A DNA stretch of 64,000 nucleotides from Cryptomeria japonica (Eukaryota; Streptophyta; Pinopsida; Cupressales; Cupressaceae). Each line of letters opens with the position of its first letter. The stretch's first letter is position 1. Under the pieces are notes generated by a model. The model saw nothing but the letters and a program-made list of their open reading frames with translations. It did not search any database and was not told the DNA's origin. The DNA is taken from NCBI RefSeq assembly GCF_030272615.1, contig NC_081406.1, forward strand, positions 112,873,783-112,937,782. The letters are read 5' to 3'. A program made the position numbers and the translations under genes. This document shows, piece after piece, positions 10,943 to 23,827 of the stretch.

Positions 10943-13900
10943 TTGATACTTACAAAACTTGGTCAGACATCATGCTTGGTGAGTATACTTCCAAAGTTGG
11001 ATGACACCTCTTTGGCCCAAGTTGACTTGGGAGATTTCTTACAAAGGGCTAAAAACCCTGGAGCTGGTTCAATGATGGAGAGGATAGTAAGAAGTGGCCT
11101 GATAGAAGCCATTGCTTTTCCAATCACTACTCACTATCCAGATTTAGTAATAGCATGCATGAACAGATATGATGTTGATAAGAGGTGCATTAGAACCAGT
11201 AGTGGTGAGTTGTTGGTGGAAATTAACAAAGAGACGGTAATGGTTGCAGTGGGGATCCCACATAAAGAGCCATATGACGACTGGTCAATTGGGACCTCAT
11301 ATGCATTTTTCTCTGAGAAGAAAAGAATATATAGAAGCGTTATTGGAAGGAATTGGCTTCTAAAGATTCAAAAGGGTGGGTCTCGGTTACCAAAGCCCCT
11401 TACTAGAGAACACTTCATTACAAAAGTGTGAGATATTATTATATTGCTAAACAGACTCAAGGGGAACTCACACTCTTTTTATTGGGAGGATTGGATGTAT
11501 TTCTATATTTAGGTATTATTAGTAGGTGAAAAACACCTTGACTGGGCACAAGTGATCGCAGAAAGGCTCCATGAGGGTTTGAGAAATTTGTGGATATGTC
11601 TAGCTTCTAAATGTCTTCAAATTTGTTCTACATATTAGCCTATACCAAGGACTAGAAAGGATTGCATACTGAGCCTTGGGTGGATGGCATGAAGGTCTAT
11701 GACTATTACCCTTTACTGCAACAACAAAAATAAGCAGAGCATTTCACTAGATGGAATGATGTCTTCGTAGGAAAGATGGCCTTTGAATTGCAAGGTGATA
11801 TTAATAAAAGAATGTTGGTTGAAGCCATGGAATTAATTAGCATATATGGAAGATTTTTTATTCAGTTTCCCAAATTTACCTATCTTTGAGTAAATGGTTT
11901 TTGAGGGTGACCCATTCAAGTTACCCAGATATGCCTTTGACAACTATGTACCCATTGAAGTGAGTAGGCAATTGGCTCATTTTGACAAAAAGTTAAGAAC
12001 AAAGGGTAAATCCAGAGTTGTTTTCCAATTGAAATTGGTTATTACAGTTGTAAATATGCATCTGATTCTTTGAACTTGGAGTTAGAATTTAAGAAAATAA
12101 ATATGCAGCCCTACGTTGCCAGGTGAAAGTTTCACATCATGGGATATATTGTGGAAAATCTGAATGTGGATGACCATTTATTCCATGAACCCCAATTCTA
12201 GGAAAATTGTAGTGACGAGTTGGAAGTAAGAAGGAGATTATGGTCAAGGTTTACTTTATAGCAAGTGATTACCATGAGACTACCTATTAATGTGTCAGGT
12301 GTATAGGAAGAAATAGGGGAGGATGTCTTGGATCCTGAATTCAGTAAGAATATTCAAGGACAACCGATTCTTGAGATTGAATAGGAAAAGAGAGAAGAAG
12401 AAAACATTTAGGTCAGGACCTTTAATGTCATAAGGAACAAAAAAATTTCTAAGGGATCAAAAATTTAAAAAAGGATCAATCATGCCTTCCCATGAACTAA
12501 CAATTCATCTGCATGCTACAACTCAACTTCCTATTTCTACCTCTAACAAGATTGTTGATATTGAAGGTGACACAAAACCAATTATTGAAGAGGTTCAACC
12601 CAGAAGATCAAAGAAGTCTCCACTGATTTATTCAATAGTTCAAGTTACTCACTCAAGGAGCAAAAAGAAGAGCAGAGAACCGGTGGTGAATCAAATTGTT
12701 GTAGACTTGGATCCGGGTGAAGAAATTGAAGTGAGAATTGATCAACAGGTATTGAATAACCCTCTAGTGTAGGATGTGGATATAGGTAAAGAACCTAAAG
12801 AAGAGCTGAATCCAATGAACACTTTGACTATTATTTACTTCCTAGATGCTCAAAAACCTCCATCGCCTAAAGAAACTTCTAGCACTTCTCGATGGCTAGG
12901 ATCTTGAATTGGGAAGAAACGTAATGTTGTCCCTATCACAATTCCCATGCAAGATATGGTGAGCAAGTGCCTCGAGAAAGTATCTAAACCAAAGAAGCTC
13001 AAAATGCAGGCAATGGTGGAAGTGGATGAGGCAACAAGTCATTGGATGGTTGAAGTAGCTAAACCCATCTCAGGTAGAGAATCAGAGAAGGCCACTAGAG
13101 ATGATTTTACTATGGAGAAAATTGATTTGGGAGTTTCTTCACAGTTGGTAGATGCTAAAAACCTGGAATCCTCCTCAAAGAGGATGATATCCACATCTTG
13201 GAAGTATGAGAAAGATAAAAAGAGCTGAAACAGGTCATCACTCAAATGGCAGAGTACATCAATGCCATACACCTTCCAAGCCCTCAGCCACTGTCTCAGA
13301 TGACCTTGTCATTTGACCCCAAATCACCAGTGAACCAAAAGTTGTAAGATCAGGGTCAGAGAATCCGCATGGTAGTAGAAATATTTGATGAATGACTCGA
13401 TTCTTTAGTACAACAAGGTTCAGATTACATTTCTAGCCTAGTTAAAGTGTATGAAGATGTTGTAATCATGAGTAAAGAGTTAGAGCTAGAAGTTATTGCA
13501 AGGAAAGAGGAAAGAACCAAGTGGGTGGCGGTATTAGCACAAATGAATGATGTGTAGAAATTTGGCATGATGAAGTTCCTAGTTGAGAAAACCATAGAAA
13601 ATATAGACGATAATGTACTTTATATGTCAAGAAAGAATGTCGAATGGAGAAATTCAATTATTAGGCAAGGCCATGAATAATCTACTAAGTTACTCAAAGG
13701 GTTGAAGGATTTGATTGATACAATGCAGAAGGATTTAAAGTGCATTGATATACAAATTAGGAAGGAGGATGGGTAGACAATTGAAGCCGTTGCAGATATG
13801 GCCAAGATCTTCAAAGAAAGAGTGTAGCTTGTAAAAGAAATGAAATCTTTGATCACTGATGACTTTTCAAAAGTGACGAGGATAGAATCAATGTTGATAG

Positions 13901-14127
13901 TCTTCTTTGATCACCTGGAGACACATAAAGAAAAGGTTACATAGGTGAACATGGACAAGGAAGTGTGGAAGCAACATATCCAACACATCGAGCTCCCATA
14001 CTTTCAAGTTATCTTGAACTTTTCAGCAGTGCATCTGGAGTGGCGTAATGTGCGTGGTGCCGCAGAAGAGCAGGACAAATCATCGGTCACTTCTCCCATG
14101 ATAGAGTTCCGATCAGCTAATGGATGA
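10943..14127 (+). pseudogene. ORF inside U3 of 5' LTR, unknown accessory protein
   Basis: About 1000 codons in the sense direction, now in pieces (10943-11431, 12482-12772, 12947-13228, 13945-14127 and shorter). The N-terminal part contains SGELLVEINKETVMVAVGIP, DDWSIGTSY and LTREHFITKV. The middle is basic and low-complexity (RRSKKSP, SRSKKKSREP). The C-terminal third is rich in Glu/Lys and probably helical. The 5' LTR copy has lost about 70 bp including the ATG that survives in the 3' LTR (29367). I recognise no domain; a resemblance to plant-transposon accessory proteins cannot be excluded. It is not gag, pol or a recognisable env. Confidence 0.55.
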
Positions 14128-14254
14128 GCTATCATCCTATCTGTAGCTTTTATTTATTTTAGTTTCGTAAAAGTTCAAAGCAAACAGTTTCTTTGACTCT
14201 AGGTTAGAGTTAAAAGGTTTAGGGTTGTTTTGTAACAAACTATTGGCCTGGAGG

Positions 14255-14263
14255 CTATATATG
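14255..14263 (+). promoter_or_regulatory. TATA box of 5' LTR
   Basis: GGAGGCTATATATGT, followed by an A-run with AATAAA, lies ~130 bases after the U3 ORF. The identical box is at 32685-32693 in the 3' LTR. If it marks the transcription start, the ORF lies wholly in U3. Confidence 0.5.
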
Positions 14264-14945
14264 TAAAAAAAATAAACTTTGTTATGGTCTGAGAAACTTT
14301 GATTTGGAGGAACAGATTTTATTTTCCTTGAATTTCTCATAATTGATATTTCTAGTACTTTAATGAAATGCTATTTTGGTGCACTCTTAAAATATTTATA
14401 TTTGGAGAGTTAGCAATCTTTGTTGAGATACATGCCGATGTACGAAATATGTCATTTCATTACCAGTTCTTTCCTTGTTTGTGAGTTCATTGATTTTCAT
14501 TGTTTACAAGAAATTTCATTGTTGTTTAAATGGCACTGATCCCCCTTGTCATGTGAGGCATGAGTGGGAATCGATCGACATTTACACTACTTTGAGTTTA
14601 CTTTATTTTGAGTTTATTGAATAAATATACGAAAAAGTAGAAGTCTGTGAGCTCTACACTTAAAAATAGATCTTTGTAGCATTCTTTTGTGTTGATGAAT
14701 GAATGCATAAGCCTTTCGTGTTTTCTATTGAAAAGTGTATTCATTTCCAAATTAACTGCATAAAATTCATTGTAAATCTCATGAGGAGCTTCCCTCTAAT
14801 GCAGAGGATGAACCTTAATTCGGTTCACCCAACCGTTGGTACATTTGCTTTCCATTCATAAGGGGTGTGCATGAGTCAATATTGTAATATATATATATAT
14901 ATATATAAATTAAAGAAAGGACAAATCTATTAATCAACAAATTTT

Positions 14946-14963
14946 TGGCGACTCTGCTGGGGA
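14946..14963 (+). promoter_or_regulatory. Primer-binding site of large gypsy element
   Basis: TGGCGACTCTGCTGGGGA begins seven bases after the 5' LTR. TGG at its start pairs with the CCA end of a tRNA, and TGGCGnC...TGGGGA is a common layout in plant gypsy elements. The exact tRNA is not assigned. The leader between here and 15110 has no gene. Confidence 0.7.
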
Positions 14964-15115
14964 GTCGAATCATAAGACGGTTTGCCTAGTTACAGGGTAC
15001 CAAGAATTGGATTGTCAATTTTTAAGAATCTTTTTGGGTGCCATCAAAGTTTTGCACTATAGATAGACTGGAGTCAAGAAGATATACTAGGTATCAAAGG
15101 CAGAAAGGGATAGTA

Positions 15116-16606
15116 TGTTGGCATATGAACAAAGTTGAATGATATGATGATATATTATATGTTGTCATTGATGTCAATATGATATAAGAACTGGTGTATG
15201 TGAAAGAGTGAAGCAGTATGTTGCTAGCAAGTGAACTGGTATGATATGAGAACCAGTATATGTGAAAAAGTGAACCGGTATGTTGGAATGAGAACCAGTA
15301 TATGGGACATTTAGTATCGGGGTTTCATTTGTTATGACTATCGGTTGATAGTCTCCGCTTCAGGGTTTCTGATTGATGCATTCCAAAGTTTGTGTGACTC
15401 AACCGACGATATTTTGTGATGAGTTTGCATTGTTATGATGATCAGATCATGTTATCATGTCAGCATTTGTGCGCATGAAGAATCTTGCATGAAGAAGATT
15501 AATCCTATCAACCTCGGGAATGTGCAAAGTCCTTGTAAACGGTGGAGAGCACGTGATGGGTTATCATCTTCCTAAAGCGGAAAAAATGAACATTGGAGAA
15601 TGTCTTGAGATATATACAAGACTATTGTATTCGAAGCAATGTGATTGACAGCTAGGATTGAACCAACTGAATTGGTAAACCTAAAAGTTTAGGATTTAGG
15701 GTTTATGCCACTGACCTATTTGTTTTCTATAAGGTCGATGATGTTTTTCATTTCGAAGTTGTTGGCAAATGGTATGTGTGTATCCCAGTGAGTGATACTT
15801 GATTCTTGCCAGACCAGAGAAGTGTGTTGATACCTGCAGAGTGTAATTGCAGAAGAAGAGGAGCTTAAGTGGATCTGTCTTGGCATTCAGTGTTGTTACC
15901 AGATCAGTGTATTACGTGTTGACTTCTAACCATTTCAGCAATTGGAAAATCCCTTAATCGAGTAGCTTTAACAAGTTTTTTTTAAAATCCTTTAATAGGG
16001 TGACTCATCTTAATGAGTTCTTCAAATCCTCTTGCGAGGTAACCTTTAACAGGGTTCTAACCTTTAACCGGGTATTTAGCCATCCCTTAATTGGGTGATC
16101 TCTAGCAGGATCGGTTCCTAGCAGAACCTATTGTAAAGGTCTTTAACCGGACTAGGCTCCTAACAGAGCGGACTTAAAAAGAGTTCAAGAACAGCTTGTG
16201 GGTATTCATCCCCACCGTGGTTTTTTCCTAGTTGGGTTTCCACGTGAAAAAATTAGTGTCATGTGTGATGCCTTTCTTGTGATGGTTTAGTGTTTTATGT
16301 TAAATTGGTAAAATATGTTGAACTAGTAGTCATTATATTTCTGATGATAGATTACTTGTTTATGAATAAGGGTGAACAGGAAATGAGGTATTAGATTGTA
16401 TGGAAAGCTAAGTGTTACTGGTTTATGTCTTTGACATTCTTACTATGTTTTACTAGTAGTAATCTGGTGTAGACCGGTGTTAGTGCTTTCCAGTCAAAGT
16501 GCACTGCTTGCAGCCAAACTAGTTCAGGAAAAGTGTTTTTGCCTGTAATGATTCACCCCCCCTCTCAATACTAGTTTGGTACTAAATGTTCATCATTTAT
16601 TCATCA
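15116..16606 (+). repeat. 5' LTR of copia element 1
   Basis: 1491 bp, starts TGTTGGCATATG and ends TTATTCATCA. Matches 21047-22528. It includes a run of short AACCGGGT/TTTAACAGGGTT-like variants (about 15950-16170). No gene. Confidence 0.9.
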
Positions 16607-16608
16607 AT

Positions 16609-16620
16609 TGGTATCAGAGC
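16609..16620 (+). promoter_or_regulatory. Primer-binding site of copia element 1
   Basis: TGGTATCAGAGC two bases after the 5' LTR, complementary to the 3' end of initiator methionine tRNA, the standard plant copia primer. Confidence 0.9.
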
Positions 16621-16680
16621 ATCTTCCAGGTCCTTTGTGTTGTAATCTTAACTACTTGAGGAAAAGATCCTACTCTAAGG

Positions 16681-17640
16681 ATGAAGAGGGAAGGTCCAAA
16701 GTTCAACAGAGACAACTTTAAAATATGGAAGGAAAGAATGAAGATATACATCAAAAGCATGGGTGCTCAACACTGGAGCTATGTTGAGAATGCTTATATT
16801 ATCCCTACCGGTACTCTCACCGATGATCAAAAGAGAGAGATTCAGGAGAATGGGCAAGTCATGGAAGCCCTAATCAACATTTTATCTAACATTGAGTTTA
16901 TTTATGTTTAGGATAAAGAGAATCCCAAAGAAGTATGGGATGCTCTTGAGAATATCTATGGCGGTGATGAGCATGTGAAACAAGCTAAAGAAGAAAGCAT
17001 TAGAAAAAAGCATTAGGGGAAAGTTTGAAGACATGTATATGGTTGAAGGAGAGAACATTCAACAATATGGAATAAGAATCAAAACTGTTGTTGGAGACAT
17101 CAAGAGTGCAGGAGGCAAAATAGATAATTCCACTGTTGTTAGCAAAGTCTTGAGATCCTTATTACCAGTCTATGCAATAAGGGTTGCTGCTATTCAAGAA
17201 TTGAGGTCTATAGACAAGACAAAGGTATCCCTAGACTCCATCATTGCTAAGTTGATAGCTTATGAGATAAATAATTATGATGGCAGTATTTAGAAGACTT
17301 AATCAGCCTTTAGAGCATCTATTGCACCATTGAGAAAGGGCAAATAAGCTAGTACTAGTGGTGAACTAAGACAAAGTAGAGAAATGGATGATGAGAAGAT
17401 ATTGATGAAATTTGAAGCTCTTCTTACCAAGAGACTTCCTAAGGGAACCGGTAAATGCAGAGGTAAGCTCCGTTTGAAATGATTTTCTTGCAATAGGATA
17501 GGACACATTGCTGTAAACTGTCCTAATGGTGATAATAAGGACAAACTAGAAAAGTTCAAGAAGTTCAAAGGAGGAAACTGGAGAAACTGTTTTGTAGTAG
17601 TTGATGAAGGTGTCACTAATGAGGAATCAGAAGATGAAGA
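16681..17640 (+). pseudogene. gag: Copia element 1 Gag
   Basis: The ATG at 16681 starts a copia Gag: KREGPKFNRDNFKIWKERM is the usual opening of the family. A frameshift near 17010 moves the frame (17033-17293 carries VLRSLLPVYAIRVAAIQEL, another Gag landmark), then TAG stops follow. The zinc knuckle at about 17485-17525 reads SCNRIGHIAVNCP; the codon where its first Cys is expected is TGA, one base from TGT or TGC, so the knuckle was broken by a point mutation. Followed directly by the protease region. Confidence 0.85.
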
Positions 17641-17653
17641 AAGTGAAGACATT

Positions 17654-20600
17654 GTGTTTGTAGCAGTTAAGGAAGATGTGTCAGACAAGAAGGCTCTTGT
17701 CTCCCACTTTGATAATTCCAATGAGTGGATTATTGACAGTGGCTATTCTCACCATATTATTGGTGACGAGAGTAAGTTTCTTTCTCTAGAAGAGTATGAT
17801 GGTGGTGTGGTTCATTTTGGTAATGATGCACCATGTATGGTAAAAGACAGAGGGTCCATCTCTCTGAATGGAAAAAACAGTGTTGATAATGTGTATTGGG
17901 TAGAAGGTTTCAGACACAACCTTTTGAGTGTTGCTCAGCTGAATGATAATGGACTCACTCTAGAATTAAAAAATGGAGTGTGCAAAATCAAAGGAAAGAA
18001 TGGTGAACTGATGGCCACCTGTATGCAGACCAAAGGTAACCTATTTCAACTGAATGCAAATATCAGTACATGTCTAATGGCTAAATTTGATGTTAGCTGG
18101 ATATGGCATAGGAGACTCTGCCATGTAAATTTTGACACCATTGTGAAAGCCAGTAAGATAAGGGTAGTTAGAGGATTGCCTATGCTGAGAAAACTAGAAA
18201 ATCCTTTGTGCAGAGAGTGTCAATTGGGGAAAATGTCTTCCTCAACCTTCAAAGGTAAATCTTTCACTGTAGACAATTTACTTGATCTTGTGCATACTGA
18301 TTTGTGTGGTCCTATGAAAACTAGGAGTGTGCAGGGAGATAGGTATTTTATGATTCTTACTGATGATTGCTTAAGAATGATGTGGGTCACATTCTTGAAG
18401 GACAAGTCTGAAGCCCTTGGAAAGTTCAAAGCCTTTAGAGCACTGGTAGAAAGGGAAAGCGGCAAGAGAATCAAATGCCTTAGAACTGATCAAGGAGGAG
18501 AATTCACTTCCAGTGAATTCAACAAATACTGTAAAGAGAATGGTATCAAGAGGCAATTGTCTACCCCCTGGACTCCACAACAGAATGGTCTAGTAGAGAG
18601 GAACAACTAAACTTTAGTTGAAGCAACTAGAACTATGTTGATCCAAGGAAAAATTGCTCACACATTTTGGAGAGAAGTGGTGAGCACTGCAGTCTACACA
18701 ATGAACCAAGTACTCATCAAAAAGGGTAAGGATAAAACACCTTATGAGTATTAGACCGGTAAAACACCAGTAGTAAGCTACTTTAGAGTGTTTGGTAGCA
18801 AATGTTATATCAAGAGGAGTGAACATCAGAGAAAGTTTGATGCTAAATGTGATGAGAGAATATTCCTAGGGTATTCCACCTAGAGTAAAGCTCTCAAATG
18901 TTTCAACAATAGGACTCAGAGAATTGTTGAAAGCATCAATGTTAGAGTTGATGAAACCTCTAAGAAACCTGAGGAAACCAGTAGTGAGCAAGTAGGAGAT
19001 GAACCGGTAGTAACCTTCTGGGAATTGGTTGTAAAATAACCTAGCACCAGTAGTAGTGCTCCTACATCGGTAGATGCTGATGTTGATGCTGATGAAGATA
19101 AGGATGAAGAAGAAAAGCAAGAGGAAACAACTAAGATCACTCCTAGGTATGTAAAACTGAATCATGATCCAAAGTAGATCATAGGAGACAAGGATGCAAG
19201 AATTCTTACAAGAAGAAAGGTCAGAGAAAACTCTTGCATGATCTCTGAATTTGAGCCTAAAACATTCAAAGAGGCACATAAAGATTAAGACTGGATCAAG
19301 GCAATGGAAGAGGAACTTGACCAGATAGAAAAGAATGGTACATGGTCTTTGGTACCCAGACCTGAGCATAAAAATGTCATAGGCACCAAATGGGTTTTCA
19401 TAAATAAGCTGAATTAAGATGGCTCAGTGGTTAGAAACAAAGCCAGACTGGTGTGCAAAGGATATGCTCAAGAAGAAGGAGAAGACTATGGAGAAACCTT
19501 TGCTCCAGTAGCCAGATTGGAAGGAGTTCATATGCTTCTTGCATATGTAGCCTTTAAGGGATTCAAAGTATACCAAATGGATGTAAAATTTGCATTCCTG
19601 AATGGAATACTAGAAGAGGAGGTGTATATAGAGGAACCAGATGGGTTTTCTCTATCAGAAGATAGTGACATGGTGTGTAGGCTACATAAATCCTTGTATG
19701 GACTAAAGCAGGCACCCAGAGCATGGTATGAATGCTTGCACTCTCATCTTGTGAAGATTGGATTTGAAAGAACTAGTGAAGATAGCAATATCTACTTGAA
19801 ATCAGAAGGTGATCAGATTCTAATCTATGAGGTATTTGTTGATGACATAATTTTTGGAGGAGATGACAAGATGAGTCATGATTTTGCAGATGAAATGAAA
19901 AAGGAATTTGAGATGTCACTTATAGGGGAGATTAAGTTCTTCATTGGACTATAGATTCAACAAATTACAGATGGAATCTTTATCACTCAGTCCAAGTATG
20001 TCAAAGAGGTATTGAAGACCTTTAGCATGGAAGACAACAAAACGGTTGGTACACCGATGGTGACCGGTTGTAAATTATCAAAAGAGGATGACTCAGTGTT
20101 GGTAAATGAGAAAGAATACCAATCAATGATTGATAAATTGCACTATATAGTACATATCAGACCAGACATTGCACATATAGTAGGCATTACTACTCGGTTC
20201 TAGAAAAGCCCAAGAGAGTCCCACTTAGTAGCAATCAAGCAAATTCTGAGATATCTGAAGGGAACTATTGACCATGGATTATGGTATCCATACAGTAATG
20301 ATTTTAACTTGAAAGTGTTTACAATTGCTAACTGGGCTGGTAATGTGGATGACCGAAAGAGCACAACCGGTGGTGCATTCTTTCTTGGTGGTAGACTAGT
20401 CTCATGGATGAGTAAGAAGCAGAGTTGTATCTCTCAGTCTACAATAGAAGTGGAATATGTTGTAGCATTCATGAACTGCACTTAGACAATATGGATGAAG
20501 CATGTGTTAAGTGGTTTCAAAGTTCTTATATCTGAATCGGTGAGTATATTCTGTGGCAACACAAGTACAATTCAAGAATCTAGTTTTACATGCTAGAACC

Positions 20601-20780
20601 AAACACTTCAAGCTCAAGTATCATTTCTTGAGGGAAAAGGTTCATAACAAAGAAGTTGTACTGGAACATGTTTCCAGTAAGGAGCAGTTAGCAAACATAT
20701 TCACCAAGCCTCTACCGAAGGCTACCTTTACCTATTTGAGAGGTGAATTAGTGGTGTTGCCCATTCAAGAGGTGAACTAA
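17654..20780 (+). pseudogene. pol: Copia element 1 Pol: protease, integrase, RT, RNase H
   Basis: Protease: WIIDSGYSHH (about 17727) keeps the catalytic Asp-Ser-Gly. Integrase: zinc pair in WHRRLCHVNF (about 18100) and CRECQLGK (about 18210), then the D-D-E residues in HTDLCGPM (18298), RTDQGGEF (18485) and PQQNGLVE (18580). A stop at 18608 follows. RT: GTKWVF (about 19387), [22 protein letters not shown] and FVDDIIFGG (about 19840), with the two catalytic Asp kept. RNase H: about 20260-20770, including KSTTGGAFFLGG and KEQLANIFTKPLP at its end. Numerous TAG/TAA/TGA stops, mostly in the same frame. It makes the enzymes for reverse transcription and integration; inactive here. Confidence 0.9.
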
Positions 20781-20859
20781 TGGTGTGTGCTCCACACCAG
20801 TCAGGAATTACATTGATATATCTTTTTCAGGATTGGTGGGTTGAAGGATGCTACTCCTT

Positions 20860-21045
20860 AGGGGGAGCAGCATAAGTGGAACATAGCTATTTGTGCCTCC
20901 ACTTTGGTATTGTTGTCAAAGGGGGAGAAGATGTGAAGCAGAGAAGATATCTGTAGTATTGAGGAGAAGATATCTACAGTATTGGGGAGAAGATGTGAAG
21001 TAGAGAGATATCTTTGTATATTGTCATCAATGCCAAAGGGGGAGA
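20860..21045 (+). promoter_or_regulatory. Three polypurine tracts before 3' LTR of copia 1
   Basis: AGGGGGAGCAG (20860), AAAGGGGGAGAAG (20918) and AAAGGGGGAGA (21034-21045, touching the LTR). The last is the expected plus-strand primer; the upstream two are extra copies in the non-coding tail. Confidence 0.75.
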
Positions 21046-21046
21046 T

Positions 21047-22528
21047 TGTTGGCATATGAATAGAGTTAATGACATGATGATATATTATATGTTGTCATTG
21101 ATGTCAATATGATATGAGAACCGGTATATGTGAAAGAGTGAAGCGATATGTTGCTGGCAAGTGAATCAGTATTATATGAGAACCGGTTTATGTGAAAAAG
21201 TGAACCGATATGTTGGAATGAGACCCAGTATATGCGAAGTTTTGTATCGGGGTTTCATTTGTTATGACTACCGGTTGGTAGTCTCCACTTTAGGGTTTCC
21301 AGTTGACGCATTCCAAAGTTTGTGTGACTTGACCGACGATATTATGTGACGAGTTAGCATTGTTATGATGATCAGATCGTGTTGCCATGTTAGCATTTGC
21401 GCACATGAAGAAGATTGATCCTATCTACCTCAGGAATGTGCGAAGTCCCTGTGAATGGTGGAGAGCGCATGATGGGTTATCAGCTTCCTAAAGCAAAAAA
21501 AATGAACATTGGAGAATGTCTTGAGATCTGTACAAGACTATTGTATTCAAAGTAATGTGATTGATGGTTAGGATTAAACCTACTAAATTGGTAAACCTTA
21601 AAGTTTAGGGTTTAGGGTTTATGCCACTGACCTATCTGTTTTCTATAAGGTCGATGATGTTTTTTTTTCATTTCGAAGTTGTTGGCAAATGGTATGTGTG
21701 TATCCCAATGAGTGATACTTGATTCTTGCTAGACCGGAGAAGTGTGTTGATACCTGTAGAGTGTAATTGCATAAGAAGAGGAGCTTAAGTGGATCTGTCT
21801 TGGCATTGAGTGTTGTTACTAGATCAGTGTATTACCTATTGACTTCTAACCATTTTAGCAGTTGGAAAATCCCTTAACCGGGTAGCTTTAACAAGATTTT
21901 GTGTAAATCCTTTAACAGGGTGACTCATCTTAATGAGTTCTTCAAATCCTCTTGCGAGGTAACCTTTAACAAGGTTCTAACCTTTAACCGGGTATTTAGC
22001 CATCCCTTAATCGGGTGATCTCTAATAGGATCGGTTCTTAGAAAAACCTATTGTAAAGGTCTTTAACTGGACTAGGTTCCTAATAGAGTGGACTTCAAAA
22101 GAGTTCAAGAACAACTTATGGGTATTCATCCCCATCATGGTTTTTTCCTAGTTGGGTTTCCACGTGAAAAATTAGTGTGTCATGTGTGATGCCTTTCTTG
22201 TGATGGTTTAGTGTTTTATGTTAAACTGGTAAAATATGTTGAACTAGCAGTCATTATATTTATGATGATAGATTATTTGTTTATGCATAAGGGTGAAGAG
22301 GAAATGAGGTATTAGATTGTATGGAAAGCTAAGTGTTACCAGTTTATGTCTTTGACTTTCTTACTATGTTTTACCAGTAGTAATTTGGTGTAGACCGGTG
22401 TTAGTGCTTGCCAGTCAAAGTGCACTGCTTGCAGCCAAACCGGTTCAAGAAAAGTGTTTTTTCCTATATTGATTCACCCTCCCCTCTCAGTACCGGTTTG
22501 GTACTATCTGTTGATCATTTAATCATCA
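21047..22528 (+). repeat. 3' LTR of copia element 1
   Basis: 1482 bp, TGTTGGCATATG to TTAATCATCA. Numerous transitions against the 5' LTR show the insertion is not recent. No gene. Confidence 0.9.
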
Positions 22529-22722
22529 TAGTAGACTCTATTTTTCAAGAATTGCAGAACCTAATTTTTCAGCCATCCTTTTCACCTCAGAGATGAGCAA
22601 GAAGTAGACCTCCTTGTCCGTCTTCTTCATCTCATGTATCCTCAGTTTGTTAGGCTCTAACCTTGCATGGTGTTGATTTACCCAGTATAATCAACCTGAC
22701 CCCTCTCAATATCATTCTTTGA

Positions 22723-23791
22723 ATGGCAACAAATAATCCTTGGGGGGTTGCAGTAGGTCCACTAAACTTGGGTTTAAATCTGAATGCTCTACCCAAAAGA
22801 GCGAGAGATCACTTGCCAAAATTTAGCAGTGATGGGAAGACCACGATTGATGAACACTTGAATGCATTCAATGTTGCCTGCAGTATAATAGTTGTCCAAC
22901 ATGAAGATGTTGCAGTGAGGCTATTTGTACAAACACTAACCGGAGCTATTGCAGATTGGTTCTATCACCTACCAAATAGTGTAATAACAAATTGGAAGGA
23001 CTTGAAAACAAGGTTTGAAGCAAGGTTCAAAGTAGTAGAAGACGAGAACTCTCTTTTGGCTCAATGGCCTAGTTAAAAAAAGAGATTCTAGAATCTATGA
23101 GAGAATTTGTGGCAAAATTTGATAAGATTGTACATAAAATTCCTGTCAATCAAAAACCCTTAGACGACAATCTAAAATGCTTTTTCATAAATTCTATGCC
23201 TTCAGAGATAGGTTTCCTGATCTGTAGACAAAGAGGTATGACCCTGAGTGATGCCAAAACACTTGTCATTGAGTTGGAGGATGACTTGATCACTGCAGAC
23301 AAGTGGAAGAGAGAAGTATAGATACCTAATGCTCAACCCTCTACTTCTTCAGATCCTGTAATCTAGAGACTAATGAATGATGTAAAAACTCTTAAAAGAT
23401 AGCTATGTAAAGCTAGTACATCTTACTCGTCACCTTATCAAGATATACCTAGGTGGAATACAAATCAATCTCTGGGGAGTGGAAACAAATCCTTACAATT
23501 ACCCTTGACCTAACAACGATTGGTGATTGAAGCCCCACCACCAAAAGGGAGTATGTGTGTTTTTATCTTATAAATGAGCATGATGGAAATTCTTATCCTG
23601 AAATGGTGCATTATGCACAACTGATTAGTTATAAAGAGATTTCAAATGAATTAAGTGAAGAAGATTATTCTAGGAAACTTGGCGACTCTAAAATCCACTT
23701 CCTAGAGTATGAGTCAGATTCAGAAAGAGGAGGTGATATTTTGGTTACTTTGGAGGATCCTTCATGTGCTGTGCTAACAAGGAATCAATAG
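22723..23791 (+). pseudogene. gag: Large gypsy element Gag
   Basis: The ATG at 22723 opens MATNNPWGVAVGPLNLGLN, followed by HLPKFSSDGKTTIDEHLNAF and LTGAIADWFYHLP, the capsid block of Ty3/gypsy Gag. It is about 190 bases after the copia 3' end. Frameshift near 23080 (frame continues at 23097 with REFVAKFDKIVHKIP), stop at 23320, then a broken C-terminal part. No clear zinc knuckle is visible. The 194 bases 22529-22722 before it are leader. Confidence 0.8.
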
Positions 23792-23827
23792 AATGCAAAA
23801 CCTTAGAGCATCTCTCCATCCTCTACT

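Larger units (their letters stand above)
9988..14939 (+). repeat. 5' LTR of large gypsy element (4.95 kb)
   Basis: Begins TGTTAGCATCCC and ends TTAATCAACA. It matches 28379-33428 along its length. Layout: a GGTTCAA-rich section (10081-10500), further U3 sequence to 10942 without a gene, a decayed ORF (10943-14127), a TATA box (14255), then R/U5 with a short AT run (14887-14907). Confidence 0.9.
15116..22528 (+). mobile_element. Complete Ty1/copia retrotransposon, TAGTA target duplication
   Basis: Two LTRs (15116-16606, 21047-22528), primer-binding site, gag, protease, integrase, RT, RNase H and polypurine tract, in copia order. TAGTA precedes the element (15111-15115) and follows it (22529-22533), a perfect 5 bp duplication. 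It sits in the leader of the large gypsy element. Domain sequences are of the Tork/Tnt1-like type, not certain. Many nonsense mutations; not autonomous. Confidence 0.92.

Noticed and set aside
18866-19369. Minus-strand 167-codon frame
   Set aside because: Antisense of the copia pol region between integrase and RT; no domain.
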